This document shows, one piece after another, positions 25,959-35,717 of a stretch of 44,399 bases of DNA; positions within the stretch are counted from its first letter, which is position 1; each line of letters opens with the position of its first letter. Location: positions 1 to 44,399 of the forward strand of contig JAAZMZ010000066.1 in NCBI GenBank assembly GCA_012798535.1. The letters run 5' to 3'. The stretch is from Leptolinea sp. Lineage in GTDB: Bacteria > Chloroflexota > Anaerolineae > Anaerolineales > Anaerolineaceae. The notes beneath the pieces were generated by a model, which did not search any database, was not told where the DNA came from, and saw nothing but the letters and a program-made list of their open reading frames with translations. Position numbers and translations under genes: made by a program.

Positions 25959-26129
25959 GACCGGCAGAAAAATGGCGTAATAAAGGTCGTATTAAATTAA
26001 TCGTTACATTTGTACAGCAAAGAATTGATACATTGTATATGGCGGTGAATTTACTGGTATTTTATACTCTTTATTTACAACCAATGTTATTCTAAGATTT
26101 AAAACACCACACTAAGGGGCGTAAAAAGG

Positions 26130-28670
26130 ATGGAGAAAACCTCTTCAAAGAAAAAGTTTTCGATGTCTGTCTTCGCAAGCTGGATTCCAGCCGTCCTGGC
26201 CGTGCTCTGTATTCTCATCTCAATAACTGGCCTGATACTTCTGGAAAGAGCGTTGACCGGTGGATCGTCAGATGCCGCAACTCTCTGGTTGGCCCGAATT
26301 TTGATTATTCTGGGGGCTTCGGGTTCCGCGATAAGCTGTCTGTTGATCAGGGGTATCGAAAAAAAGAACAGCCAGTGCAATCAAGAAATCGTCTCAATGG
26401 GATCCTCACTGGCGGAAGTCGATACGCCCGGTTTGGCAACCGTGCTATCCGCTCTGACTACTGGCGATCTTACCCGCAGGGCTCATATTGTTACCCCTGA
26501 TCTGAAAAATGGAGATCAGGAAAACCATAGCAAATCGATCCAGCGATCGATGAATTCCATTCTTGCCAGCCTGCGTGAATGTGCGCGTTCGTATAACTGG
26601 ATCACCGATGAACCCTGTAAGCGAATGTTTTACAAAGGCACTGATTCCTTTCAAGAGGGATTGGCTGCCGGCGAAGCTATGGGGAAAATGGTCGGCGATG
26701 GAGCCAAGATACTGGTTTCAAGTGCCCTGCACCAGGATAACCTGAAACTGCGCATCAACGGATTTAATACCACGCTATCCGCCAATTACCCAAAAGCCCG
26801 GGTGGTCCATATTCTGGATTCTTCGGGTTTGACAGAAGAACAGATCGTCGCTGAAATTCAATCAGTGCTCAAGGAAAACCCGGACCTAACAGGATTTTAT
26901 GGCACGGATATCGAATCCTTCATGCCGATGGTCAACTATGTCAGAAAGAATCGCCTGCAGGGGAAATTCAAAATTGTCAGCCATGACCTTTCTGATGATA
27001 TAGCGCGGCTGATCAAAGATGGGATCATCACGGTCAGCGTGTGCCAGAATCCTTTCGCGCAGGGATATGACACCGTCATACATCTTTACAATCACCTGGT
27101 CAGCGGATGGCTTCCGCCGGTGGAGCGGTTGTTGATTACGCCAGAGATCGTCAATAAAGAAAACCTGGACGCATACTGGAAGATCGGAGTGGGGGCGTTC
27201 CAGTCAGAAGAAGCCATTGCCAACCGGCCTGTTGCCCTACCCAATCCTGAAAAGAAACCGTTCAGAATCGCCATGGTGGGCGCCGATTTCACATTCTTCG
27301 ATTTTGTAAAAGAGGGTGTCGAGGTCGCTTCAAAAGAATTAAAAGCGCTTAACGCGAAGGCGGATTGGCTTCTCCCTCCCGGTACACGAACAGATCATGG
27401 AATTGTGGTATCGGCAGAGATCTACGGTCCCTTCCTCGAAAAATTGGCAAATGACGGCTACAATGCCATCGGTGTGATGGTGGCCGATTCGGAACTCAAC
27501 GTGACGATCAATAAACTGGTCGCCAGGGGTATTCCTATTGCCACCTTCAACGCCGAGACAACCAGCATGCGCAGCCTGATGTTGTTGCTGGTTGACCGCG
27601 CCCGCCAGACGCTGGAAGCCAGCCAGATGTTGAATGAGGTTTCCAGGAATGCCCGACATGCCACGGACACGGTGTCTGGGACTATTCAGCAGATCACGAA
27701 ATCGGTCACCGACGAAGCCGCCATGATGAATCGGGCGAACAGCAGTGTTCAGACGATTGTCGATAATATTCAGCAGATTAACAAAGGTGCCGTGGAACAG
27801 TCTGAGGCGGCAGAAAGTGCGGTCAATGCGTCCGTCCAGATCGCAAAAGCTGTCGAAGTGACCTCCGAAGCGATTGCCAAGGTCACCAGTGCGGCAGATC
27901 ATTCTGTGCAGGTGGCGCGGGAAGGCGCCTCCTCTGTGCGCCAGGCGTTGGATCAGATGGGCAGTATCCAGCAGGCAGTCGAGACTTCGGCAACATCCAT
28001 TCAGATGATGGACAAGTACTCCCAGCAAATCGGTGAGATTGTTGAAACCATACAGGATATCGCGGACCAGACCAATCTTCTGGCTCTAAACGCGGCCATC
28101 GAAGCCGCCCGCGCCGGAGAGCAGGGTAGGGGGTTTGCCGTGGTAGCCGGTGAAGTCCGCAAACTGGCAGAAAAGTCAAGCGACGCTACCCGAGAAATTG
28201 CCACCATTGTACATAATACCCAGAAGAACATTGCCGAAACGGTGGTTTCGATGAAGACCGCGATTGAACGGGTTACCCAGGGGAGTGAACTGGCTTCCAG
28301 TTCCGGCCAGGCGCTGGAATTGCTGGTTCAATCCGCCGCGGAAATGCAAACGGATTCCAAAGGTGCCAGTCAGGCGAATGCCACCATGCTTGGGATGATG
28401 GAAGCACTGAATACTGCCATCGAACGCGTCTCGGCCGTGATAGAACAAAACAGTGCCTCATCTCAGGAGATTAGCCAGTATGCGGCGGATACCCTTGAGA
28501 TCATGGAATCGGTGGCCGCTTTCAGTGAGGAAAATGCTGCTTCCTCTGAAGAGATCGCTGCTTCGACAATGGAAGTGAATGAGAAGGTTGCTCAGATGGC
28601 CGAATCAGCGCAAAAACTGGAGACCATTGCCCGCGAAATGCAGGCTTCGACGGCGAACTTCAAACTGTAA
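26130..28670 (+). CDS. Methyl-accepting chemotaxis protein with a cytoplasmic, lobe-swapped sugar-binding-protein-like sensor
   Basis: An 846-residue receptor. Two membrane helices (about 15-38 and 53-73) enclose only a ~15-residue loop. Residues 100-150 are weakly HAMP-like ([11 protein letters not shown]...NSILASL). Residues about 168-350 resemble the C-terminal lobe of an RbsB-type binding protein ([45 protein letters not shown]). Residues about 376-486 resemble the N-terminal lobe ([45 protein letters not shown]). The rest is a long signalling coiled coil with the conserved tip [19 protein letters not shown]. The binding module would thus lie in the cytoplasm and be circularly permuted. 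The ATG at 26130 has a weak ribosome site (AAGGGG ten bases upstream). Confidence 0.85.
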   Translation: MEKTSSKKKFSMSVFASWIPAVLAVLCILISITGLILLERALTGGSSDAATLWLARILIILGASGSAISCLLIRGIEKKNSQCNQEIVSMGSSLAEVDTPGLATVLSALTTGDLTRRAHIVTPDLKNGDQENHSKSIQRSMNSILASLRECARSYNWITDEPCKRMFYKGTDSFQEGLAAGEAMGKMVGDGAKILVSSALHQDNLKLRINGFNTTLSANYPKARVVHILDSSGLTEEQIVAEIQSVLKENPDLTGFYGTDIESFMPMVNYVRKNRLQGKFKIVSHDLSDDIARLIKDGIITVSVCQNPFAQGYDTVIHLYNHLVSGWLPPVERLLITPEIVNKENLDAYWKIGVGAFQSEEAIANRPVALPNPEKKPFRIAMVGADFTFFDFVKEGVEVASKELKALNAKADWLLPPGTRTDHGIVVSAEIYGPFLEKLANDGYNAIGVMVADSELNVTINKLVARGIPIATFNAETTSMRSLMLLLVDRARQTLEASQMLNEVSRNARHATDTVSGTIQQITKSVTDEAAMMNRANSSVQTIVDNIQQINKGAVEQSEAAESAVNASVQIAKAVEVTSEAIAKVTSAADHSVQVAREGASSVRQALDQMGSIQQAVETSATSIQMMDKYSQQIGEIVETIQDIADQTNLLALNAAIEAARAGEQGRGFAVVAGEVRKLAEKSSDATREIATIVHNTQKNIAETVVSMKTAIERVTQGSELASSSGQALELLVQSAAEMQTDSKGASQANATMLGMMEALNTAIERVSAVIEQNSASSQEISQYAADTLEIMESVAAFSEENAASSEEIAASTMEVNEKVAQMAESAQKLETIAREMQASTANFKL

Positions 28671-28692
28671 ACCATAGTTACTCGAACGATGG

Positions 28693-28723
28693 AACACGGA
28701 GGTTGATAACCCCCGTGTTTTGT
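28693..28723 (+). terminator. Intrinsic terminator after the chemoreceptor gene
   Basis: AACACGG / CCGTGTT arms with an inner GGTT/AACC extension and a following TTTGT, 22 bases after the stop codon. Confidence 0.75.
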
Positions 28724-28855
28724 ATTACGCAGGTTTTTGTATAAATTCTTAATATACGAAGAAAAACCTGAATCTGGTGATCATCCATCGAGCAAAAAGT
28801 TATAATTTATTTTGCTATATATTTATCTTTGTTTTCTCTCTCGCAGGAGTTGGCA

Positions 28856-29437
28856 TTGTCGGTCTTTGTTGCTCTAGCAGATGGTGTGGAAGTCAGCGGC
28901 CAGCATATTCTTTCGATGGTGAACTGCCTGGGTAACCATAGAGAAAAAGCGGTATTAATTTTGGAAGAACATGGCATTACCGGACTGGAACCGCGAAAAT
29001 GGTATTCCCAGCAGACCTGGTTGGATTGCTTCAAACTAATCGTCGCTCCTTTTCATCGTAATACATTAACCCTGCTGGGTAGAAAGATCACTGAAAATGC
29101 CATCTTTCCGCCTGAGATCAACGTAATCGGCCTGGCGCTTCAGTCCATTGACTGGGCGTATCATTTGCACCATCGCCTGGATGGTGTAGTGATGATGGAT
29201 TATGTCAGCGGAAAGATGCATGAGGGCATCGGCCACTACTATTTTGAAGAGACTGCTCCCAACAAAGCAGTGATCATCTGTAACGATCCATATCCCTGCG
29301 ATTATGATCGTGGGATCATCGATTCCATTGCTTTTCGATTCCGGCCAAATGGGAGCCAACCGAAGGTGACGCACGATTCGGCGGATCATTGCCGAAACAA
29401 TGGCGGGGATTTCTGCACCTATATCGTGGAGTGGTAA
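28856..29437 (+). CDS. V4R/HNOB-like small-molecule sensor protein (uncharacterised)
   Basis: A soluble protein of 193 residues. I prefer the TTG at 28856 because AGGAG ends six bases before it; the frame stays open to another TTG at 28829. The C-terminal part (MHEGIGHYYFEET, NDPYPCDYDRGIIDSIAFRF, a late HDSADHCRNNGGDFCTYIVEW element, of which CRNNGGDFCTY is the core) recalls the small-molecule-binding 4-vinyl reductase (V4R) or heme-NO-binding-like fold, with a paired-Cys C-terminal motif. I cannot assign it firmly. There is no output domain. It sits alone between a chemoreceptor terminator and a structured intergenic stretch; a sensor that signals by protein contact is a guess. Confidence 0.6.
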   Translation: MSVFVALADGVEVSGQHILSMVNCLGNHREKAVLILEEHGITGLEPRKWYSQQTWLDCFKLIVAPFHRNTLTLLGRKITENAIFPPEINVIGLALQSIDWAYHLHHRLDGVVMMDYVSGKMHEGIGHYYFEETAPNKAVIICNDPYPCDYDRGIIDSIAFRFRPNGSQPKVTHDSADHCRNNGGDFCTYIVEW

Positions 29438-29449
29438 AAACTACTTCCA

Positions 29450-29673
29450 GGTTTTAATCGAGAAGACCAGCGGCAGGCAATCATCTCCATCCGGATGATG
29501 CCAAAACCCGTCTTCCCCTTAAGTCATGGCTTGCAGGGCGGGAAAAAACCATGCCCAAATTCATGCAAGAATTCTATCCAGAGTGCCTGGTAAAGGCGTT
29601 ATTCTTTGTGCATACACCCAGTTTTACCTGACAGGCGCTTTCAACGAATGTCGCGGGCTGATCTATTGCAGCC
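29450..29673. other. Dense inverted-repeat region, candidate structured RNA
   Basis: Between two convergent genes lies a chain of paired segments. GGCA-a-TCATC / GATGATGCC (29476-29502) has an 8-base loop. GGTTTT/AAAACC (29450-29455, 29503-29508) and GAAGAC/GTCTTC (29462-29467, 29510-29515) cross each other in pseudoknot order. CTTGCAGGGC pairs with GCCC and TGCAAG (29530-29569). A 14-bp stem GAGTGCCTGGTAAA / TTTACC-tgac-AGGCGCTT (29581-29640) has a 4-base bulge. GGCTG/CAGCC (29656-29673) follows. No known RNA family was recognised, and no clear promoter or T-run defines its ends or strand. Confidence 0.4.
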
Positions 29674-30208
29674 GGGTTGTGCTAATTGTCGAAAAGGCCA
29701 TAATCGATTGTAATCCCCTGCGGGAGTTGGTTGGTTCCATACTATAAAAATCGGGAGAAAAATAAAAGGGGGATTCGAATCGTATTGTATTCAAAGCCTG
29801 ACGGGTCAATTGATCTGCTGAACGGTTATCGCGGCGCGGAGTCCACATCCACTGAATATTCTTAAAATTGCGGCTCAGTTTGCGCGCCTGCCGGTGGAAC
29901 TCGTCGATACGTTGTGAATGGATAAGCGCCTGGTTTTGCATTTGATGAATGATAGTTTTAGCATCTCCGCAGATAAGAACAGGATCATCATTTGCTTGTA
30001 GATCGATCAACGCTTCCAGACCGGCGATTAAAGCCAGGTATTCGGCGCCGTTTGAAGTGGCCAGTTTCCAGTGGGCGTAACCACCGTGCCCCTGGGCAAT
30101 ATGGCTGCCATCGCGCGTGACCAACCAGCCATAACACATAATTCCAGAATAGCTGCTCGTATCAAGGTGAAAACGATAGAAGAGACCGTCAAACTGCAAT
30201 GTGTACAC
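29663..30208 (-). CDS. Ribonuclease HI-like protein
   Basis: An RNase H fold protein of 181 residues. The four metal-binding acids are recognisable: Asp7 (QFDG), Glu56 (NGAEYLALIAGLEAL), Asp82 (CGDAKTIIHQM) and Asp132 (RRDNRSADQLTRQAL). It resembles the reverse-transcriptase-like (RVT_3) branch of RNase HI and would cleave RNA in RNA-DNA hybrids. About 40 residues after the last motif (from RFESPFYF) have no family counterpart. The start is GTG 30208 with a strong GGAGG six bases upstream; TATATA- and TATAAG-like boxes precede it. It stands alone in its transcription unit. Confidence 0.83.
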   Translation of the reverse strand: MYTLQFDGLFYRFHLDTSSYSGIMCYGWLVTRDGSHIAQGHGGYAHWKLATSNGAEYLALIAGLEALIDLQANDDPVLICGDAKTIIHQMQNQALIHSQRIDEFHRQARKLSRNFKNIQWMWTPRRDNRSADQLTRQALNTIRFESPFYFSPDFYSMEPTNSRRGLQSIMAFSTISTTRLQ

Positions 30209-30464
30209 AGTTGGCCTCCGGTACCTTATATGCTATATATTTTTGCTTCTTTGGACAGGAGAGGGGATTTATCGCGGCAGATCTGTAGAAATAATCAGTC
30301 TGATAGTAAAACTGGTGATAATAAAAAGGAGATGGTTTTTCTGATCGATGCAAAGTGGATGAACTGTCTGTGCGGGAAAGGATGGTTATTGCCGGATATT
30401 ATAGACGAAATCGTTGCAAATTGATGCGCAGTGCAGAATTTACTGATTGCCGGAGACAAGAACC

Positions 30465-33128
30465 TTACGCGAATGGAGTGATCTCATGTTCCGGCAGCGG
30501 GCCCGTTCCCCTTCCTCCGCGGCGGGCTTTTTCCAAATACATTTCCCTGTCGGCCTGATTCATGACGGCTTCCAGCGGCTGGCCTTCTTCTGAGGTGGCT
30601 ACACCCAGAGAAATATTGATCTCGACCTGCGGCAGGTCTTCGGACGTAAGTTGATTTTCCTGGTTATAGCTGTCCAATAAACCGCGCACCCGCTTTAGCA
30701 TTTCTCTGGCCAGTTTTTCATTGGTTCTCGGTAAGAGAACGGCGAACTCATCACCGCCGATCCGCGCGATGATATCTTCCGGGCGAAACGCGCTTTTCAG
30801 TATAGACCCCGCTTTGCGCAGTAGATCGTCGCCGGCTGCATGTCCATAGGTATCATTGGTGATCTTCAATTTATCCACATCTCCAAGAATGATGCTGACC
30901 GGGTAACTCCGGCTGTTGTTCAGGCGGTCCATTTCAGTTTTGAAATACGCCCGGTTATAGAGTCCGGTGAGTTCATCATGCATACCCAGAATTCGCAGAT
31001 TTTCTTCCAGTTGTTTTCGTTCAGTTATATCATGCCCAACTGCCTGTAATTCCTCCAGCACGCCATCCTCGTTGTACAGGCCGTGAATCGACCATTGCTG
31101 CCAGCGAATCCGGTCACCGGATGGATCTAGATTTTTCTGCTCGGTGCGGAAGACAGGATTTTCCCGGGTTAGTTTCTTCGTTATCGATTCACCGGTTTGC
31201 TGGTTTTCCAGGGGCAGATACGGATTGACGGAGTGGCCGAGCAGATTGGACGATTCGCAGTTGAAATACTCGCAGAAGGCATCGTTGATGAAGGTCAACC
31301 TTCCGTCAGGAAGCATGCGGCAGATCAGGTCGGTCTGGTCTTCCACAATGGCCCGATAACGTGCTTCACTCGCGGTCAATCGCGCTCGACTTTCGTTCTG
31401 TTCGGTGACATCCTGGCTCATCACCATGACTTTCTCGACCAGCCCTTCGCCGGAACGTACCGGAATGAAGAAAAAGTTGAAAACCCGGTCGTAGAGAGAA
31501 ACCTCGAGGGTTTGTCTCTGCCCGTGAAAAGCATCCACCACAGCCTGTTCGAGAGAGGACGTAGTATTTTTGTGCCGGGGGAATATTTCGGGGAGGGACT
31601 TGCCTTCTGGAAAAATATTTTTTTCCGTGAGAAGACCAATGCCATCACCGACCATTAATGTGCAGCGCAGATCGCGGTCGAATAATCCGACAATGCCATT
31701 CGGGAAGTTTGTGGCCAGAGTGCGATACAGTTCTTCGCTGTCTCTGAGTTGCTGCTGGGCATTCTTTAATGCCGAGATATCCGTGATGGCCGTCAGCCAT
31801 CCGTTCGTTAATCCTCTGGTATCACGCATAGGTGATATCAACAGGAGGGCATCAAAACGTTGGCCGTCTTTTTTCAGCAGGCGGATTTCCATGCCCGACT
31901 CGGGAAACACGTCATTCATGGCTGACTGGTAAATCCCGTTAATTTTCTCTCTTTCTTCCGGTGGCCAGAAGATAAAGGGTGGTGTGTTGCCCATCAGTTC
32001 GGGGCTGGAATATCCAAGCATACGGCAAAACCCGGGATTGACATAAGTGATCCTGCCATCCAGATCAATGACCGATATCCCTGACATGATGGATTCCTCA
32101 ATGGCTTTACGGAAATTCTTTTCCCGTATGACACTGGTATACAACCGGGCATTTTCGATCATGATGGCGCTTAGATCGGCGAAAAGCTGCATCAGGTGTA
32201 TCTCTTCTTCTGTGAATTCACCGCTTTTTTCAGTATCACCGACGTTCAATACACCCAGGATGCGGCCGGACGCCTTTAGTGGAACTGAAAGAATGCGATG
32301 CACCGGGATCTTTTGATCCTGCCCTGGTGTCTGTTCCCAGGTTGCCAGGTCTTCCACGAAAAATGCCTGACCAGTTACCGCCACACGGCCTGCCAGTTTC
32401 TCGCCCAGATCCTGACCCGCCTGCGGGCTGTCTTCAGGGTAATTGTATGTAACCACCAGATTAAGTTTCTGCTTTTCATCGTCCAACAAAAACAGGCCGG
32501 CATTACTGGCATCAATCAAAGCGGTACCGTGCTGTACGATTGTTGACAGGAGATCACCAAGTTCGATCTGGGCGGATAAAGCCAGGGACGTATCATACAG
32601 TGCAGACATCTGGCTGGCGCGGCGTTGGGCGGCATCTTCCGCCTGCATACGTGCAGAAACTTCTTTAATCAGATTTAAATTTGCCCGGTTTAGTTCATAA
32701 TTTACCCGTCTCAAAGACAGCATATCATCAAACCTGGCAAGCGAAATGATGATTGCCCGCTCAAGTTCTGCATCCTGCACCGGTTTGATCAGGTAGGCGC
32801 CAACACCGGCATCCACCGCGCGCTGGATCAGCGGAGGATTTTCGTAAGCCGTTAACATGATGACCGGGGTGGGATTTACTTTTTGTATGGCAATGGTTGC
32901 TTTAATGCCGGCTTCCGGATCTTCTTTGCCTGACACCGGGTCGGTCATGTGCAGATCCATAAGAATTAGACCAGGTTTCAGAATTTCGGCCATTTCCACA
33001 GCCTTGTTGACATCAAATGCTGCCCCTGCAATCTGGTATCCAAGACGTTGAAGCTGACTCTGGATTAATCGGTTGACGATTGCTTCATCTTCAACAACAA
33101 GAATCCTTAAAGGAGAAGACCGGCGCAA
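30465..33128 (-). CDS. Response regulator-GAF-PAS diguanylate cyclase
   Basis: An 887-residue sensor enzyme that should make cyclic di-GMP. In order: a receiver domain (1-130, phosphoacceptor Asp58 in ILMDLHM, Lys in LIKPV), a coiled linker, GAF (about 180-330), three PAS-like domains (about 340-460, 465-580 and 585-705; PAC-type text such as GHDITERKQLEE) and a C-terminal GGDEF domain. The cyclase motif GGDEF is intact (ARIGGDEFAVLLP), and RPED five residues upstream matches the inhibitory I-site RxxD, so product feedback is expected. The start is a TTG at 33128 behind GAGGAG. It diverges from an HD-GYP gene of opposite activity. Confidence 0.93.
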   Translation of the reverse strand: MRRSSPLRILVVEDEAIVNRLIQSQLQRLGYQIAGAAFDVNKAVEMAEILKPGLILMDLHMTDPVSGKEDPEAGIKATIAIQKVNPTPVIMLTAYENPPLIQRAVDAGVGAYLIKPVQDAELERAIIISLARFDDMLSLRRVNYELNRANLNLIKEVSARMQAEDAAQRRASQMSALYDTSLALSAQIELGDLLSTIVQHGTALIDASNAGLFLLDDEKQKLNLVVTYNYPEDSPQAGQDLGEKLAGRVAVTGQAFFVEDLATWEQTPGQDQKIPVHRILSVPLKASGRILGVLNVGDTEKSGEFTEEEIHLMQLFADLSAIMIENARLYTSVIREKNFRKAIEESIMSGISVIDLDGRITYVNPGFCRMLGYSSPELMGNTPPFIFWPPEEREKINGIYQSAMNDVFPESGMEIRLLKKDGQRFDALLLISPMRDTRGLTNGWLTAITDISALKNAQQQLRDSEELYRTLATNFPNGIVGLFDRDLRCTLMVGDGIGLLTEKNIFPEGKSLPEIFPRHKNTTSSLEQAVVDAFHGQRQTLEVSLYDRVFNFFFIPVRSGEGLVEKVMVMSQDVTEQNESRARLTASEARYRAIVEDQTDLICRMLPDGRLTFINDAFCEYFNCESSNLLGHSVNPYLPLENQQTGESITKKLTRENPVFRTEQKNLDPSGDRIRWQQWSIHGLYNEDGVLEELQAVGHDITERKQLEENLRILGMHDELTGLYNRAYFKTEMDRLNNSRSYPVSIILGDVDKLKITNDTYGHAAGDDLLRKAGSILKSAFRPEDIIARIGGDEFAVLLPRTNEKLAREMLKRVRGLLDSYNQENQLTSEDLPQVEINISLGVATSEEGQPLEAVMNQADREMYLEKARRGGRGTGPLPEHEITPFA

Positions 33129-33545
33129 GCAAACTCCTCAATCTCTTTTCCGGGTCTGTGCAATATGGGAAATTTCAGCGGTTTTATCCCGAGAAAATGG
33201 TAATAAATTATAACTTCATTGGTTAGTTTTTGGGTTGGAAGTGCACTAAGACTTGAATCATTATAGAACAATAAAAAAACTTTGTGTGACATACATGTTA
33301 AATTCAACAAAATTTTATGGAATTTTTACGTTTACACGCCATATCATCTGTATAAGCCCTTTTCAAACACCACGTTATGAATGAAGGGGTTCTGGCCTGT
33401 TTTGTGCAACAGGGTGGACAGCCAGAATGGTATGTTTGCCAGGTCTTTCTGCCATCATACCTGAGTATCCTCCACATATTTTTACCACATGCTTAAGGGG
33501 AACATTTTTTGTTATGGCATCCAATTCCAGCGGGGTGATGCTTAA
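33129..33545. other. Divergent intergenic region between the GGDEF and HD-GYP genes
   Basis: The 417-bp gap is AT-rich from 33200 to 33340, where both promoters probably lie, although I see no clean hexamer pair. The part nearer the HD-GYP gene holds the nested hairpins listed at 33390-33461. No credible gene is present. Confidence 0.5.
33390..33461 (+). other. Nested hairpins in the HD-GYP leader, candidate RNA element
   Basis: TTCTGGC (33390-33396) pairs with GCCAGAA (33421-33427) and encloses CTGTT/AACAG with a 6-base loop (33397-33412). Directly after it GGTATG (33429-33434) pairs with CATACC (33456-33461). The element would sit in the 5' leader, about 85 bases before the start codon. 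I checked by eye for the cyclic di-GMP-I (GEMM) riboswitch pattern and did not find it. Confidence 0.35.
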
Positions 33546-35666
33546 ATGAAACCAGCAATCCATGCACCAACGGAAACCACCTCACAATCCGTATTGAACT
33601 CATTGCCGGCTGCCTTATTCATACTCGATCAAGCCTGGCGAATTGAAGATGCCAACTGTATTGCCCTGGAGATATGTGGAGCCAGTCAGGTCGATCAACT
33701 GACGGGAAAGTTGTTTGACGAATTCTTTTCCCCAATATCGTCGGAAGTGGTGAATACCGTTCGGCAAAAAAAGATCGTACAGGGGAAATTGAAACGCATA
33801 GATGGCCGGGATATCTGCGCGCAGGTCTTATGCGGCCCGCCATTGGAGAATAGCGATAAACTGCTGGTGCTGTTGAACGAGTTACCTGAGCATGATTCAC
33901 AGATTGATAATTTACTGCAGGCTTACCACCGGCAAAAAATGCTCAACCAGCGCCTGGGTGAAATTCTGGAAATGGGGCGCACATTCAGCCTGCATACCGA
34001 TCTGAACAAGGTCATGAATCAGGTGGTGCGGGTAGTGGGTGAATCGACGGGTTATGGCTTTGTCGGGATGTATATAAAAGAACCCGAGTCGGAATTAATG
34101 CGCGTAGCCACTTATATCCACACATCTGTTGATTTTGAATCCTTTAAGGAAACAAACCCGGGCAATGACTGGGATATCTTGCAAATAGTAAATAGTAATC
34201 CGGCCGACCTGATTCGCATTGGAGCAAAACGGATTCCAGTCAATTTTGGTCTGGACACATTAGTTTCAGGGGAGGGGATTGCATCAGGAATAAAGACTTC
34301 TCGTTCCTCCGAGATTTGGGAGATCGATGGCGCCTTGCTGGCTATGGTTCTGTTGAATGGTGCAGTTACCTGCGGCTACCTGCGTGCCAGTCATCCCCTT
34401 AAGGATTGCTGTAAAAAAAATGCGGATACTCTTTCACCAAATTCAGAATCTTTCTGCCAGCAAGCCCTGTGGATCTATGCCAATCAGGCAGCTATAGCTG
34501 TTGAAAATGCCATTCAATTCGAACGGGTGCGTATGGATATGGATAAACACGCCCGCGTCGAACAGAATCTCACCCTGACCCAAAATGAACTGGAGACTCG
34601 TATCCGGCACCGCACGAAAGAACTGGAAAGGCTGAACAACGAGCTTCGTGCCGAGATCATGGAACGCGAAATTACCCAGCAGGAACTCGACAGGCAGTCA
34701 CAATTCTTACGGCAGGTACTGGATACAAATCCGACATTGATTTATGCCCGCGACCGGAATGGAGTCTATACACTGGCCAATGAAGCGGCCGCCCGATTCG
34801 AAGGCTTGACGGTGGACGAATTGATCGGGAAGACCGACAACGAGATCAATCACGACCTGGGACAGATCATCCGCTGGCGGCATGAAGACCTGGATGTCAT
34901 GGACAATTGCCGCGAGATTGTATTACCCGAAGAGCGCATCATCGATACTCACGGAATCACACATTATATGCAGACCATTAAGCGGCCGATCGTCGGTCCA
35001 AACGGGAAGATCGACCAGGTACTGGGAGTATCTGTGGAGGTCACGGCTCGAAAGAAGGCTGAAGAACGGGTGGTTCAGGCGAATTCTGAACTGGCGCAGG
35101 CATACGATGCCACGATTGAAGGCTGGTCGCGAGCGCTGGATCTCCGCGACCGTGAAACCGAAGGACACAGCCTCAGAGTCACCAATATGACTCTGCGGTT
35201 GGCCGCCCGCATGGGCATAGACCAGAGTGAACATCTTAACCTCAGACGCGGTGCGTTATTACACGATATCGGCAAGATGGGCATCCCAGATGAGATTCTA
35301 TTCAAGAAGGGACCGTTGAATTCTGAGGAATGGGTAATCATGCGCAAGCACCCAACCTATGCATATGATATGCTTAGTCCTATTGATTATCTGCATCCGG
35401 CGTTGGTAATCCCTAAATATCATCATGAAAAATGGGATGGCAGCGGATATCCTGAGAAATTGGAAGGGGAAATGATCCCGCTGGCAGCGCGGATATTTTC
35501 CATTGTCGATGTCTGGGATGCTCTGACCAGTGACCGGCCATATCGAAACGCCTGGTGTCTTGACGAAGTGTTACAGTACATCAAGGATAATTCGGGGACA
35601 CATTTTGACCCAAAGATTGTGGATGTGTTTATTCAAAACCTGGATGATATTGTCGCAGACAGGTAA
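33546..35666 (+). CDS. PAS-GAF-PAS-HD-GYP phosphodiesterase
   Basis: A 706-residue protein predicted to hydrolyse cyclic di-GMP. It begins with a PAS domain (about 12-110), followed by a GAF domain (about 130-330), a coiled coil (about 335-385), a second PAS domain (about 385-510, with VEVTARKKAEE) and a C-terminal HD-GYP domain (about 530-706). The HD-GYP signatures are complete: LLHDIGKMGIPDEIL, HPTYAYDML, YHHEKWDGSGYP and IVDVWDALTSDRPYR. No membrane segment is evident, so it is probably a cytoplasmic sensor. The ATG at 33546 lies behind GGGGTG. It is divergent from the GGDEF protein and most likely its functional counterpart. Confidence 0.94.
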   Translation: MKPAIHAPTETTSQSVLNSLPAALFILDQAWRIEDANCIALEICGASQVDQLTGKLFDEFFSPISSEVVNTVRQKKIVQGKLKRIDGRDICAQVLCGPPLENSDKLLVLLNELPEHDSQIDNLLQAYHRQKMLNQRLGEILEMGRTFSLHTDLNKVMNQVVRVVGESTGYGFVGMYIKEPESELMRVATYIHTSVDFESFKETNPGNDWDILQIVNSNPADLIRIGAKRIPVNFGLDTLVSGEGIASGIKTSRSSEIWEIDGALLAMVLLNGAVTCGYLRASHPLKDCCKKNADTLSPNSESFCQQALWIYANQAAIAVENAIQFERVRMDMDKHARVEQNLTLTQNELETRIRHRTKELERLNNELRAEIMEREITQQELDRQSQFLRQVLDTNPTLIYARDRNGVYTLANEAAARFEGLTVDELIGKTDNEINHDLGQIIRWRHEDLDVMDNCREIVLPEERIIDTHGITHYMQTIKRPIVGPNGKIDQVLGVSVEVTARKKAEERVVQANSELAQAYDATIEGWSRALDLRDRETEGHSLRVTNMTLRLAARMGIDQSEHLNLRRGALLHDIGKMGIPDEILFKKGPLNSEEWVIMRKHPTYAYDMLSPIDYLHPALVIPKYHHEKWDGSGYPEKLEGEMIPLAARIFSIVDVWDALTSDRPYRNAWCLDEVLQYIKDNSGTHFDPKIVDVFIQNLDDIVADR

Positions 35667-35689
35667 GCAGAGGTGTTAATCACCTGCTT
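35665..35689 (+). terminator. Hairpin overlapping the HD-GYP stop codon
   Basis: AAGCA-ga-GGTG pairs with CACCTGCTT around a 5-base loop, followed by TCTGTC. The stem uses bases of the TAA stop. The T-run is short, so termination may be partial. Confidence 0.5.
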
Positions 35690-35717
35690 TCTGTCAATTA
35701 AATGCGAGATATATTAA

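Noticed and set aside
29551-29631. Short plus-strand frame (MPKFMQEFYPECLVKALFF...) vaguely like a Sec14/CRAL-TRIO segment.
   Set aside because: Only 26 codons before a stop with no flanking similarity; the stretch is better described by its base-pairing.
33340-33545. Cyclic di-GMP-I riboswitch before the HD-GYP gene.
   Set aside because: The stems do not match the GEMM consensus, and the conserved GCAAA/CAAACC context is missing.
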